Shown here: piece after piece, positions 13,087 through 24,583 of the stretch
Layout: each line of letters opens with the position of its first letter
How positions within the stretch are numbered: the stretch's first letter is position 1
NCBI RefSeq assembly: GCF_963678975.1
Contig: NC_089279.1
Span: 24,972,004-25,036,003 of the forward strand
Length of the DNA stretch: 64,000 nucleotides
Direction of reading: 5' to 3'
DNA from: Dysidea avara
Lineage: Eukaryota; Porifera; Demospongiae; Dictyoceratida; Dysideidae
Position numbers and translations under genes: made by a program
The notes under the pieces: generated by a model
Seen by the model: only the letters and a program-made list of their open reading frames with translations
Databases searched by the model: none
Told to the model about the DNA's origin: nothing

Positions 13087-14259
13087 TAGAGGTGTACCGA
13101 TATGGGTTTTTGGCATGTACCGATATCCGATATTGATACCACCAAAAGAAGCCGATAACCGATAGTCGATCCGATATTTGCAATATAGTTAAAAGTGTAC
13201 ATTTACCTACCATACAACAACATGTACATGTATTCATTGCTATACTATGCCTGTGGTGGTATACCGTATGGAGGGAAACTTTGGCGCCGTTAAAATTTGG
13301 CGAATGACCATGAATTTGCCAAATTTTCTCCATCCAAATATTTTGGTGGCGAAGAAAATAGCAAACCAAGCCTCGAACTAATCAATTTTCTACTCGACCA
13401 AGGGATAGTGGGCCAGGCATTAAGCCAAGCCTGCCTCGACTACCTCACTAGGTAGCTAGTTACTGTACACGTGGTATCCTCAAACTTCACCTCGAAACGG
13501 GCATGACAAGTATAGCGAGTCCTACCGTGTTAAGTATGATATTCACTATTCCAGAGGGTGTAGATCTACTGTCTATATAGTATTACCTTTTAGTTGGTAG
13601 CTGACTCCAGGCGCTGAATCGCTGAGAGGCGTGGCACTCCAGTTCTCGCTTCAGGCACAGCAATTAGTGAAATCTAATTAATTCAATACAGCGTGCGCTT
13701 TGCTAACAATTCGCCAAATTTTATTTCACCAACAGTGATATTTTGCTTGATTTGCCAAATTTCCCCCCTTCCAAAGTTTCCTTCCGTGTGGTACAGCTTG
13801 GGTTTCTGTTGTGCAATCCAGACAAATAGGCACCCACAAACATTTTTATGTATATATACTCCCATGAAGCTAATGGCTTGTGAGAAAGCTGGTACAGCAA
13901 GTTTCCTTGGTTATCCTGTGACCCTTCTATTTATTACAATGTACTCTATAACTGCTTCATTTGTAAAGACTGTAATGAGCTTTGCAGCAACAAACACTAG
14001 ACCTTTGAATCACGTGTATTTATATAGTTTCTCGTAGCATAGCACTTGTTTCAGAGTGAACAATAAGCCACTGGCACTAAAGAGCCACATGAATAACATA
14101 GAAAACCAATGCACAATCCGTTTATGTACGAACTATTTACTGTATAAATATCGGTAGCGATATTGGTCCTCCTGCTGTTTTGTACCGATACCGATATTGG
14201 TAAAAATTACCATATCGGTGGCTGATATTATAGCCGATCCGATTATCAGTACACCTCTA
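13087..14259. mobile_element. hAT-type element inserted in the transposase gene, 1,173 bp
   Basis: The ends are TAGAGGTGTACCGATA and the complement of TAGAGGTGTACTGAT. Exact 8-bp duplications GTTCTAAT flank it (13079-13086 and 14260-14267). Sub-terminal repeats of CCGATAT-type words are frequent. No transposase is visible, so it is non-autonomous. It contains a second element at 13262-13793. Confidence 0.9.
13262..13793. mobile_element. MITE nested inside the hAT element
   Basis: The left end begins TACCGTATGGAGGGAAACTT and the right end is its imperfect complement, ending CTTCCGTGTGGTA. Inner repeats of GCCAAATTT occur on both arms. The ends start and finish with TA. It is the youngest of three nested layers at this place. 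Confidence 0.7.
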
Positions 14260-15111
14260 GTTCTAATGCGTCTTCGGCTAAATGCAGGAATACAAGACTT
14301 GGGATATCGTTTGATGTTCACCCCTCAACAGTATGTCAATACTTTAGCAAGTGGCTTGATGTGTTGAATACAAAGTTGCATGTTTTTATAAATTGGCCAG
14401 AGAAAGACAATTTGTTAAAAACTACGCCCATGGTGTTTCGAAAAGCTTTTCGAAGTTGTGCTGTCATCATAGATTGTTTCATTGAAAGGCCAACCTCACT
14501 GAAGGCATGAGCCCAGACATACAAAAACCAACAACACAGCACTGCTAAATTCTTGATTGGCATCACTCCACAAGGATCTGTTTCCTTCATTTCAAAGGGT
14601 TGGGGTGGGCAAGTGTCTGATGTACATCTGACAGAAAATAGTGGCCTTCTACGCCACCTTTTGCCAGGTGATGTTGTACTTGCAGACAGAGGGTTTACCA
14701 TTGAGGATTGTGTAGGTTTGCTATGTGTAGAAGTTAAGCATCCTCCTTTCACACAAGGAAAGCTGGGCAAACTGGAAGTTGATACCTCAAGACAGCTGTC
14801 CTAAGTAAGAATACATGTGGAGAGAGTTATCGGTGCTGTTAGGCAGAAGTACATGACTTTACACTTCTCATTAGTATGATTACATGTACTGGAGATGACA
14901 ATATGTCACTGATTGATAAAGTGGTTACAATAATTATGTTGTGGTTTATACAACCACTGTAATTCTGTAGTACCATTTAATTGAAATTAATTGTCAAAGT
15001 AATTGCTATAAATAGTGACAACAGTTCATAGTAACACTGTAAATGACACAAAGCCTATTATACAACTTACTGTAATCTAAGTAATTAATTAACAAAATGA
15101 ATGACACAAAC

Positions 15112-16906
15112 TCATTGATCAGCACAGTCAGGACAATACCATTCAACAGTGGGAACAGTTTCATCTGTCAAGTCCACACAGCCCCAATGAAACCATTCAA
15201 TGGCATAGTACTTACCATCACAAGCTATCATTCGATCATAATCTTCACCGGCAATAGCACCACAGCCTGTCATCTTCGACTTCTTCGTCCTCTTCAACAT
15301 CAGCAGTTCTAGTACTTGTATTACTAGTGGATTGATTTGCAGTATCATCATTTGGTGGTAGTAACTGGTCATCTTCACTCTCTTCATCTTGTTTTTCATT
15401 GGATTCAACAGCAGGAGGATCAGGTGTTATCTTTCTACTGGTAAAACAGTGACTTGGTAGCTCTGGCAGTAGACACAGTTTCACGAAGTCTTTCACTTGT
15501 TTCAATGCATCATCAATGCATTCTGCATTGTAATCCTTGAAATTAGGTTAGGTAATCCTAAGGCTGCAGCACATGTTGCTGTCAGACCTTCAGTGCTGGT
15601 CACTGTAAGGTGTTAGTAATAATCGACTCACTGCTTCAAAGCGCCATATGTCCCCCAAACCACAAAGTCACAAAACTTCACCTTACACAGCTTCATTTGT
15701 AGCTGCACTTGAAAATAATACGGATGATTTTGTTTAAGCAAGAAAGTATCTTCTTCCAAACAAAACTCCCTGTCTTTGACAGCTTCATCGAAAGATTTAT
15801 CTCTGCATGAAAATGGGCACTTCACCTCTACAACTCTTTTGCCAGGATGAACAAGAAATAATCCCATCTGGTGATGCTCCAATAAAAGGATTCCCACTGT
15901 CAAGAATTAGCCCACACTTTTTAAGCTCAAAAACGCATGCGTAGCTTGCATGCTATCTTTGTACATATGCAACGCATCAGCTTCATGGGTAAGTCCATAG
16001 TCACAAGCCTTGCTATAAAATTTTGTAGACTCAGGATAGCAAATGGTCTTTACCAACTACACTGAAGGTTTTGAAAAATCTGCATGAAGCACTCTACGTA
16101 AATTTGATGCAGTGACACAGCCAGCTCATTGTTCGTACCACAGCTTACATTTAGATTGTTCCCTGGTTTTCAGTTCCACCATGTGGACCTGCTCTGGAGT
16201 TAGAGATACCATGTCATAAAAGGCATCACATGCCTTTAGCAAATCTTGAAATGGTACTTCTTGATTATCTTTATGGAATAGTGGTGTAAGTGGCTCAGGA
16301 AGCAATCCCCTCACATACAATGGCACAAAATCATCAATAATACCACTCACCAAGGATAGCAAAAGTGGCTTGTGCTTAGCTATAGAAAGCTTTGAATAAT
16401 GCTCTTCCAACATTGCCTATGTAGGCTTTTGAATTGTCAAACTTTTCTTTGGAGCAGGTGCAGCACTCTAGAAAGCTTTTTCTCTTTTGCCTTGGTATTC
16501 TAAAGTCAATTTCTGCTAATGGCAAAAGTGGCACAGTTCTAAATGCTGGTGGAAGACATGTATAAGGCAGGGACGTGCAAGAGAACTGTTGCTTTACTAG
16601 GGTATTGGCTTCAGCAGCAAACAGGATGGCAGAAATGTGCGAGCAAGCTTCTCCAAACCCTACCATGCAGATACAGTGTGCTGCCATCACTTCTCCATCT
16701 GATTTATAACACATTCATACCTTTAAAGGTGGAGCTGACAGTGTCTGTGAATGTTTCACTGTAGCAGTGTAGATGTATCTGTTGCTACCATCTATCGAAG
16801 TTACAAAAATGTTGTTGATCCAACCATTCATAAAGAAATTATAACCATCCATGCTCTTGTAAGCCTTTATCATTTCATGGGTGTATTCGCTAGGTGTACT
16901 GATCAA
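15112..16906 (-). pseudogene. SWIM - YqaJ nuclease - PHD protein of an ISL2EU-type transposon, broken
   Basis: Reading leftwards: YKSMDGYNFFMNGWI near 16860, then SQTLSAPPLKV at 16720. A SWIM-type zinc motif (HCICMVGFGEACSH) follows, then CTSLPYTCLPPAFRTVP near 16550. The YqaJ core comes next, with GASPDGI near 15870 and VEVKCPFSCRDKSF near 15815 (the D...ExK metal site), then YFQVQLQMKLC and CDFVVWGTYG. The C-terminus is a PHD finger (15115-15270) with MIACDGKYYAIEWFHWGC and WYCPDC. ISL2EU elements are known to carry a YqaJ gene as a second gene beside the transposase. Here it converges on the transposase at 12815-14880. Several frame changes break it, so it is a pseudogene, though individual domains read well. 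Confidence 0.8.
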
Positions 16907-17516
16907 ATAATTGTAAACATCGCCCTAACAAACACTCGGCCAATCTACCCATTCGACGCTTCAAGTGCAGCCGCCCTTTCGTTCCATTCGATAGTACGGA
17001 TCTTCCTGACAACCCAATAGCGATACTTTTTCTTGGTATCATCTTTTATCAGCATCATTCTGTAGATTGGCAAAGTATTTCGAAAACGTCAGACCACTCT
17101 TTTCACTACAATCCACTCAAAAATGGCTTCACTGTATTCATGTGATATTTGCGTAAGGCAGACACACACCCTGCAAACTCTCTATACAGTGCTTGCTAAT
17201 GGCTACAAGGCCAGAAATCATTTTAAAACTTCACCACAAAGTGCCTACCTCACAAAAGAGTTCTCGTTTTGGCTGTTTTAACTCCTTAAGACAACTTGTG
17301 CACAAATGATGTCATAAATAACAGGTCATCGATATCGCTGCATATTAACTTCATTAGAGGTCACAGTGGATCAATTAATAGACTGGTTCCAGAAGCTTCT
17401 GAAAATCTGTATCACTAATTGTTATACCAAAGTATACTAGATCCACAGGCAACAGCTAATCAAAAGTGATGTCAAAATACATTGGAGCCTATGGAAAACA
17501 GATTTTCGCAGTTAAT
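16907..17516. other. upstream part of transposon gene and repeat segment
   Basis: 16907-17110 may be the 5' exon and promoter of the SWIM-YqaJ gene, but no open frame confirms it. 17190-17455 is a repeat: the same sequence occurs at 37692-37955 with about 90% similarity (GCTTGCTAATGGCTACAAGG, ATTAACTTCATTAGAGGTCA). Confidence 0.5.
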
Positions 17517-17560
17517 TTAACCCATTCACCATCAGGGATCCTGCAAAACAGAGACTATGT
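17517..17560. mobile_element. probable left end of a piggyBac-type element
   Basis: TTAA followed by CCCATTCACCATCAGGG has the form of a piggyBac terminus. A similar start, TTAACCCATTTACCATCA, is at 20685-20703. The transposase pseudogene at 18259-20115 lies between them. A clean right end ending GGGTTAA is not found; the nearest is AAAAGGGTTA at 22150-22160, next to paired GCACTAGTGC words. Confidence 0.4.
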
Positions 17561-18258
17561 TGGATTTGGCATTATATAAAGTTAGATATAATACAAAACA
17601 CATAGCAACCATACAGCTCATGAACTGCATAAAATAGTACCTATGTTAGTTATCCCACAACTCTTACCATGTTGAAGCAACAGGCTGATTTCCCCAAAAT
17701 AATTATTCACGAGTATGGCGGTGATTGAAAATATTGTAGGTGCACTTTCACAATTGGCTGAGTTAAGTCACAGGTACCAAGGAACACCATCATACCATTG
17801 GCGGAAGTAGCAATTAAATCCTGCGGAAGATACAGTCCTTTATTGTAGAAGCCATCTTCCCCATCGCTGGATCAAACAAATGCGCATGCGTATAAAGCCA
17901 CATTACGTTGTGCGACAAAATGGAGTTGCCATGCCGTGAATGTAATCTGTGTGAAACTAAGCCCATCGTGGAAGATTTCATGTAAGAAAGACGTCGCTGA
18001 ATACCCAAAAGAGTTTTGTTGTATCTGACATCGTATTCTTGCCATTAGACAATGGAAACTTCACCCAGGCACCATGCCAGTTTTGGCTAACTATCTTCTC
18101 GGAAAGAAAGGTGTGTTATACTGTCTTGCTTTGTTTACCACTGTGATATTATTAATTCATTACATACATTAATTGGACGGTTGTACACAATAATAATACT
18201 GTAACTACTATATATATTGCAAAGTATACAATATACTTATTTGGCTACATGTAGCTAG

Positions 18259-20115
18259 CTAGTCAGTCCAGTATTCTAACTTAGTATGATACTTGGTGAA
18301 ACAGTTTCTGTCTTTTTCAATACACAGGTATACATCACAATGGGAACACTTATTTCTTGTCTGGTGGCGGACTTCTGCTCTTGGTAAGTTTAGTCTGGTG
18401 TGTTTTTTCATACATACAACACAGTCACACTTGTTTTCCACTTTTGTAGGCCAGTGGCCAAGTCCACCGTCTTGGTTGGCAGCCCTTTGCCTTGAGTAAA
18501 AACCACATATCAGTGAAGTGGCCACCTCCAGCCGGAATTGCAAAGTCAATTTTTTTTCGTCCTTTGGCCTGGTGGAGATGAGGATATGCCAATCCATGGA
18601 GCACATAGGCATTCAGAAGGGAGCATTCTAGCAGGTATGAAAAACATCTCTTCCACCATTTTCTCCCAACATTATAGAAGCCCACCAGCTGATCACCCCT
18701 GTCTACCCCCCTCATGTATTGCTGGTAATCAGGGAGCAATGGAGGACATGGTACATCCAAACGAGACCCATCCTGATTACGCAGCCGGATGGTACATGGT
18801 TCAGTTGTCTCCACTCGGTGCATAGTGGTTATGAAGTAGACATATTTCTGATCAAACCATGCTACTGCCAGAAGAGGTCCGTTTGATCTATAGTCATAAT
18901 ATCCTCTGTTCTCCTTCTTTGTTTTTTTTACTAATACTTTTGGAAAGCCTTTTCGGTTAGTTCTAGCTGTTCCACAGCAGTTGACAACCTTTTTGTAGAG
19001 GGTCAAAAACAGCTGTGGGCTTGTATAGTAATTATCTGTGTACAGCTCAAACTCGTGGTCTTCTAGGCCTTCCATGAGTTCCAGCACTACCCTAGAGCAC
19101 AGCCCCACTTCAACACCCTGATCCATGCTCTTTCCAGCATATATTTGAAATCTGTAAACATACCCATTGCTAGCATCACTTAGTACAAAACCTTTATTCC
19201 CCACTTGGTCGACTTGTCCTTCATGTATTGTTTGAAGGACAAGCGTTCCTTGAAAGGGATCATAGCCTCACCTACTGTAACAATTTGTTTTGGTACATAA
19301 TTAGACTGCCAGCAGTAGGTTTGCTAATGCTCTGATTTTGAACAGTTTATCTGGTGTTGTTGTAGGTGTTGCCTGCTCAGCATTGTTTGCCACATGAAGA
19401 AAGCAGATCTGCTCAAAACGAGTTTTTGTCAATACACTAGATATGCCTGGTGTGGAAATATATTTGTGTAATCCTGATGTACTCCAATACATCTCAAGAC
19501 GAGGCAGTCGAAGTATTCCCATCAAGATAAGTATTCCAATAAACACGTTCATCTCATTGATGTCAACATCATCATAAACCCGAGGATTGGGTTTTGTGGA
19601 TGGATGATCGTGAGCATATCTATTAGTCTCAGTCACTAGTAGGTCCCACACTTCACCAGTGAAGAACCTACAAAATAAATCTAGTGAAGATGTACCATCT
19701 GGAATTGGCACAGTGGAGCCTGGAGTCTTATTGTATAAGTAAGTACAAGAGTCAGGCTCCCTTTTGTGCCAGTTATCAGACACTGTCTCTAGGTGATTTG
19801 TTGACCCTGGAGTTGTTGACCCTGGAGTAGTAGTTGATCCTGGAGTTGCTGTTGTTCCTCGTCCTCTATCACGGCCTCTAGTGCTGTGGCTACGACTTCT
19901 GGCCATGCTTCTAGATCTTCCTCGTCCACGTACAGGTAATTCATCGTCACTGTTTTCACCCCCCCCTTGTAGCTGTTACCCACGTCCCCTGACTGCTGGT
20001 ATCGATTCTTCATCATCATTATCGACTGTATCTCCACGTCCTCTAACCGTTCGTCCTCGTCCAACACTGGTATCCACGTCATCATCCGTAGGTGTATGCC
20101 TTGTTGTGCAGTCAC
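18259..20115 (-). pseudogene. piggyBac-type transposase, inactivated
   Basis: The N-terminal acidic part lies near 20000-20110, then a repetitive TPGSTTTPGSTT linker. The core domain starts near 19700 (LFCRFFTGEVWDLLVTETN, NVFIGILILMGI). The second catalytic Asp is in LYTDNYYTSPQLF and the third in YMRGVDRGDQL. A Cys-rich C-terminal zinc region follows (CDCVVCMKK, NKCSHCDVYLC, CFTKYH). At the first catalytic position, where the family has D-E-[AS]-M-I-P-F, this copy reads G-E-A-M-I-P-F, so the Asp is lost. Frame breaks lie near 19207-19300 and near 18540. A long-dead element protein. Confidence 0.85.
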
Positions 20116-20877
20116 GGCGTGGCATACGGCGTTGAGCTCTGATTACTCGAGCTTGCCTTGGCTGTTTTGGAGCACTTGGACGTGCATCATTGTCACCGTT
20201 ATCATCACTACTACTACTACTACTACTACTACTACCCTGAAATATAGTTATAATAAATAAATGTGTACAATATAATTACATGTGTGTCATTCGTTATTAC
20301 CTGTAATTAGATAGTGTTGTACCTATGTAGCTGATTTGTAATACGTAATTGTTTAGATTTTCAAGTTATCTATTGTATTTTTGCTAATTATGGTTTTATT
20401 CTTACCGTGCATGCTGTCAAAACCTCTCTATCAGATAAATCATTTTCAATAGCGCTAGTGTCAGGGTTAGCATTACTAATGGAGGTACTTCTGTGCATAA
20501 TGTGTTGTTAACGTGGTTTGTTTAAAATAATAGTGCTTCCTTAGCAACTAAACTAGAAAAATATGAAATATAATTCATTAATTATGAAATATAAAGTTAC
20601 AATACCTGATAATTCTGTTTGCATCATTACCAAACAAAACCTATTAGCTAACAAATATTACTAGCTGCATACTGGTACCTTAATTAACCCATTTACCATC
20701 ATCGGTGCCATATGGAGGTTTTGTTTCTAAGTAACGTACAATAGTCGTCTGGGAATTCTTTCAACGTCAGTTTGACAAGTTTCCTGCTGACGCATGATGT
20801 CGCAAAAAGTCATGCCCACAGACCCCCCTCCCCTCGTAATTATGATAAAAGAATCCCTCCCGCAAAGTTGATTCATT
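20116..20877. other. 5' part of the piggyBac element and spacer
   Basis: Contains an ACT trinucleotide run at 20210-20233 (ACTACTACT...), reading Ser or Thr/Tyr by frame. No complete exon is supported. Confidence 0.35.
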
Positions 20878-20889
20878 TTGCACGAAAGT

Positions 20890-21290
20890 GATGTAATGGT
20901 GTCTACACGGGTTTTAGAAGAGGATTTGATTCAAGTCGTTTTTGATGGGCTTTCTGAAGAAGATGAAAGTGACAATGATGAAGACAACGAAATCTATGCC
21001 TTCTTGGGTGCTCCGACAGTACGGCGAGCGGACCTGACCTTGTTGAGGACAAAGGTACGGATCAAGAAGAACAGGAGGACCAATTTGATCGTGCTGATCT
21101 GATGGCTGGCTCCCTTGGCATAGCTGGAGGTGGTCAAGAAGACGAAGAAGTCAGTAGCACCCCAGTAAAGTCATACAAGAAACCAAAAAGTGCACTGCAT
21201 ACTTTAGCCTTATTGAAAATGAGCAAGTTTCATTTAGACAATCTAATAAACCTGACTATCATAAGAGGAAATATGCAGCGAAGCCATTAA
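20890..21290 (+). pseudogene. unrecognised acidic protein fragment, probably transposon-derived
   Basis: From ATG at 20896 the frame reads MVSTRVLEEDLIQVVFDGLS, followed by a run rich in D and E. After a frame change near 21060 it reads DQFDRADLMAGSLGIAGGG and then YKKPKSALHTLALLK. The last segment recurs at 37965-38025, joined there to a different sequence. No domain is recognised. Acidic N-termini of this kind are common in DDE transposases, but that is only a guess. Confidence 0.35.
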
Positions 21291-21356
21291 GTGAGCAATT
21301 AAGAAGAAACCACTACACTTTGAATACATCATTATGGCAGTTTATAGGTTTCTCAA

Positions 21357-21526
21357 TACAGTGAAACCAGTCATCATAGGGACAAAATTTTCTGACCTCA
21401 TTACAGAGGTGGTTGCATTAAACAGGTCACTTTGGACACAGTTGGCACATGTGGGGATTTTTATAATGGCCAGTTTAGACAGGTGACCTCTTTATGCAGT
21501 GACCTCATTAGACAGGTTTCACTATA
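21357..21526. mobile_element. MITE with TACAGTGAAACC ends
   Basis: Ends TACAGTGAAACC and GGTTTCACTATA form inverted repeats and begin and end with TA. Inner words AGACAGGTGACCTC and CATTAGACAGGTTTCAC recur at 10600-10635 and, inverted, around 53605-53650, so this is a dispersed family. Confidence 0.6.
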
Positions 21527-22381
21527 GTAGCATTTTAAATGACAGATACTTATGCTACTGTATATTCTAATAATACAAAACCCACAAAACACGATTCTTT
21601 TCTCTTTGTATTGGTGGTGGTTGCATGAAGATAGAGCGAAGTAGCTGCAAGTTATACGATATAAAAAAGTGGTATACTTATTTTATGTTACAAACTTACA
21701 AAGCGTTTCATTCGTGTAATTGCGCTAGTGCTTTATTGAAATATTTTTGGCCACCATGATTGATTGTGCAAGTTTATCACATGATATAATAGATCACCAG
21801 ATGCAGAATTTAATGCTGAGCCTATTGAAACTTATTGTTTTTCAATCGGACCTACAGAAATCGACTTATGAAGCATTTTTGAAAGGTATGCAACTTTTCC
21901 TGTGATTTTTCAGTGCTGTACAATAGTTTCAGTGTTGCTTTACAAAGCAGATTAATTGCTAGGGCTGTGCTTTTAGTATTGTTTTATTCTCCATTGTATA
22001 TAGAGTTAAACAGTGGTAGTTGTGTGTTCATACTGTTGTTGGGTTGATCTGTAGGCCTGAAAGACTAACGGAAGTCAACAAAAATGCACTAGTGCGTCAG
22101 TGGGATTACGTGGTATATGCTATAAAACGCACTAGTGCATTTGCGGTATTAAAAGGGTTATTGACCTGAAAGTCTGTTCTCAACACTTGCAATTATTGGG
22201 CTTCTGGCAGTGGTGTTCTTCTTGGGTCTCCAGAACCTTTAAAATGCTGTTTTGTACTATTTCTTCCTGTTGAGCTGCTGATATCTGATGGGCGCTGCAG
22301 TGAAGCACAAAATCGGTGGATAAGCATTCGCTTCACAAGCCTTTTTGTTCTGGCTGTGTCTTGTTCTTTTGGCGAAGCAAA
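21527..22381. other. gene-free stretch
   Basis: Holds inverted GCACTAGTGC words (22085-22140) close to AAAAGGGTTA, possibly the right end of a piggyBac-type element. No gene is seen. Confidence 0.35.
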
Positions 22382-22606
22382 TCAGACCCCTAAATGCTTG
22401 TCAGGCTTACTGCTTGTGTCGAAATTCCTGAAATGTCGACAACAGATACAAGTACAACTCCTGATACGCTTTGGGGTTAATTCAAACTCCTTGATCCAGT
22501 AGTTCCTCTTGCTAAGATCAATCTTTCGGCTTGGGAGACAATGGAAAGAAACTGATTGGTCTTTCACTTTAGAATTTCCACAAACTACACAGCGATCTCT
22601 AGGCAT
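22382..22606 (-). pseudogene. THAP-domain fragment
   Basis: The frame begins MPRDRCVVCGNS and has the C2CH spacing of THAP zinc fingers: C-x2-C near the start, a Trp (NYWIKEF) in the middle, a Pro, and CTCICCRHF at the end. It stops about 75 residues in with no downstream partner. THAP domains occur in host regulators and as DNA-binding parts of P-type and ISL2EU transposases. In this setting a transposon fragment is more likely. Confidence 0.6.
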
Positions 22607-23093
22607 TTCTCAGTGATTTTACCTCACTAACCACAGTTTCTTACTGTTATTAAGATTTTTCGTAACTATATGGTCAGAATTATAACACTCTTCACAGTGG
22701 ACTCAAGTTGTAGAAAGTATTCCGGATGTGACGTTCTCGCAATTACAAGTAATTGAATTCTTTAGGTCTTACGATGGACAGGTCTATTACCAAGTGTCAT
22801 TTTCATTGTGGGATTCTACACAATAGATGTAACATGCATGTTACACTAAACGTGTACATTTTCAACCAGAAACGTATTTGTACTCAGCTACCGGTTCTAG
22901 GTGTCTCAAATCCAAGATCGTGATCCCACAGGAGCTACGACTATACCAATTCTCATATATAAAGTTAAAGTTATTCTCATTGCTATAACCCAAAATCCCA
23001 CTATATTATGGCACCCGTTATGTGAGCAAGTATCTGCTCTCGTGACACACACACACACACACACACACGCACGCACGCACGCACACAACATAC
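22607..23093. other. gene-free stretch with CA/GCAC tract
   Basis: A CA tract grading into GCAC units is at 23045-23089, immediately next to the donor side of the exon at 23094-23201. Nothing else is recognised. Confidence 0.4.
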
Positions 23094-23201
23094 CTTGGAT
23101 TTCATGGTGGGCTCATTCATATGATCAAAGAGACAATGGTACAAGTTTCCTTTACCAGGAGGAATACTCTTACACATCACAATGACCTCTAGTTGACAGG
23201 C
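23094..23201 (-). CDS. exon resembling a GLG1 (cysteine-rich Golgi protein) repeat
   Basis: A 36-codon, phase-0 exon bounded by an ACAG acceptor and a GTATGT donor on the minus strand. It reads ACQLEVIVMCKSIPP and then GKGNLYHCLFDHMNEP, with the Cys spacing of the GLG1/ESL-1 cysteine-rich repeats (AC...C....G.G...CL). That family is a Golgi-resident transmembrane glycoprotein with about 16 such repeats. The upstream exon at 23639-23770 fits the end of the preceding repeat. Assignment is by motif only. Confidence 0.5.
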
Positions 23202-23638
<437 letters not shown>

Positions 23639-23770
23639 CTGTGCTAAAGCAACATCCAGTTCAATACTTTCTGCTGCTACCTCTTCCTTCTTGTCAATAG
23701 TCTGAGCTCAAATGGTCCTCCAAACAGGATACAACTAATCCTTGCTGGCCAGCACCAGTGTCAAGAACAC
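23639..23770 (-). pseudogene. GLG1-like exon with a frame break
   Basis: Bounded by an ATGCAG acceptor and a GTTAGT donor. The first part reads GLVVSCLEDHLSSDY and the last part KKEEVAAESIELDVALAQ, which flows in phase into the exon at 23094-23201. The two parts are in different frames, with a shift near 23694. It is either a decaying exon, or a shorter exon starting after the CTCAG at 23694, or an assembly error. Confidence 0.4.
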
Positions 23771-24327
23771 CTGCATAGTATCAGCAATGCTTTAAAGCAC
23801 TACATTACATAAATGCATACTCTACAGGAAGTGAGACCTATATACCACACACACGCACACACTATGCTCCCCCGCATGGCAGATTATGTTGTGCAAAGCC
23901 TCATTCAGTAACTCTTAAATCTGGAAAGACACTGTAGCTCCCTTAGGTGACTTCTAGCCTTTTGAAGTAGTACATAGAAACAAAGCCTCAACCACAGTGC
24001 TGACTAAGGCAACGAATATTCTGTACTCTTGGTACCCTCTAAATTTTAGTCTGACCTTTTTGTTACTAAGTTCAATACAGTGCTACATAGACATCCCTTT
24101 CATTTCTCTCAACTCTTCCACACTTCAGCTCCACGATATCTTGCCCACAGGCCTTGTTGAAGCCATATATTAACTTGTGGTCAGAGAAGATTACTTTTTG
24201 CATACGGAATAACGTCAGTCAACAATTTCGATCAGTGATGTTCTTTTTGTTGTCCTAGTGTGCAAGACACCATCTCTCCATTTTAAGGATAGGTTTTCTT
24301 ACATTCTGGAATCCGAGGAAACAAAAT
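23771..24327. other. gene-free stretch left of the BEL element
   Basis: May be intron of the minus-strand GLG1-like gene. No further exon is convincing. Confidence 0.3.
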
Positions 24328-24497
24328 TGTCACGGATAGTGATTAACACAATTAACATTATAGACTGTTACTATTATTAGCCGTTGTAATTGTTATGCGC
24401 ATGTGTGATTCTAACACATTAGATCAGTTGGTATTCAGTGTGAACACGTGTAGTAGCTTCGTTCTGATCTCGCACATTTACGCCACTATACTCCACA
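24328..24497 (+). repeat. 5' LTR of BEL/Pao element
   Basis: Begins TGTCACGG and ends CTCCACA (TG...CA ends). 170 bp, with four transitions relative to the 3' LTR. Confidence 0.95.
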
Positions 24498-24583
24498 TTG
24501 GTGCTGTGACGAAGCGGAGCATTGCTGCTGTGCCTAAACGCTGATTGTGTTGCTGTGACGGAACATTTCTACTACTTTGCGAG

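Larger units (their letters stand above)
12815..14880 (+). pseudogene. ISL2EU/PIF-like DDE transposase, broken, interrupted by a hAT element
   Basis: Segments in order: a coiled-coil-like part (KHLELVNEKLTAKVVSRESL) near 12880, then PSYEVLEIVFEFVTAGL near 12980 and FDQFLM just before the insertion at 13087. After the insertion come RLRLNAGIQDLGYRFDVHPS and KDNLLKTTPMVFRKAFR, then the catalytic region with [27 protein letters not shown] and DVVLADRGF, and a distal RVIGAVRQKY. This is the DDE_Tnp_4 pattern of ISL2EU-type elements. Removing 13087-14267 rejoins the frame exactly. There are also independent stops and shifts (for example around 14505-14550 and 14800), so it is dead. An N-terminal THAP exon, usual in this group, is not seen directly upstream. 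Confidence 0.8.
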
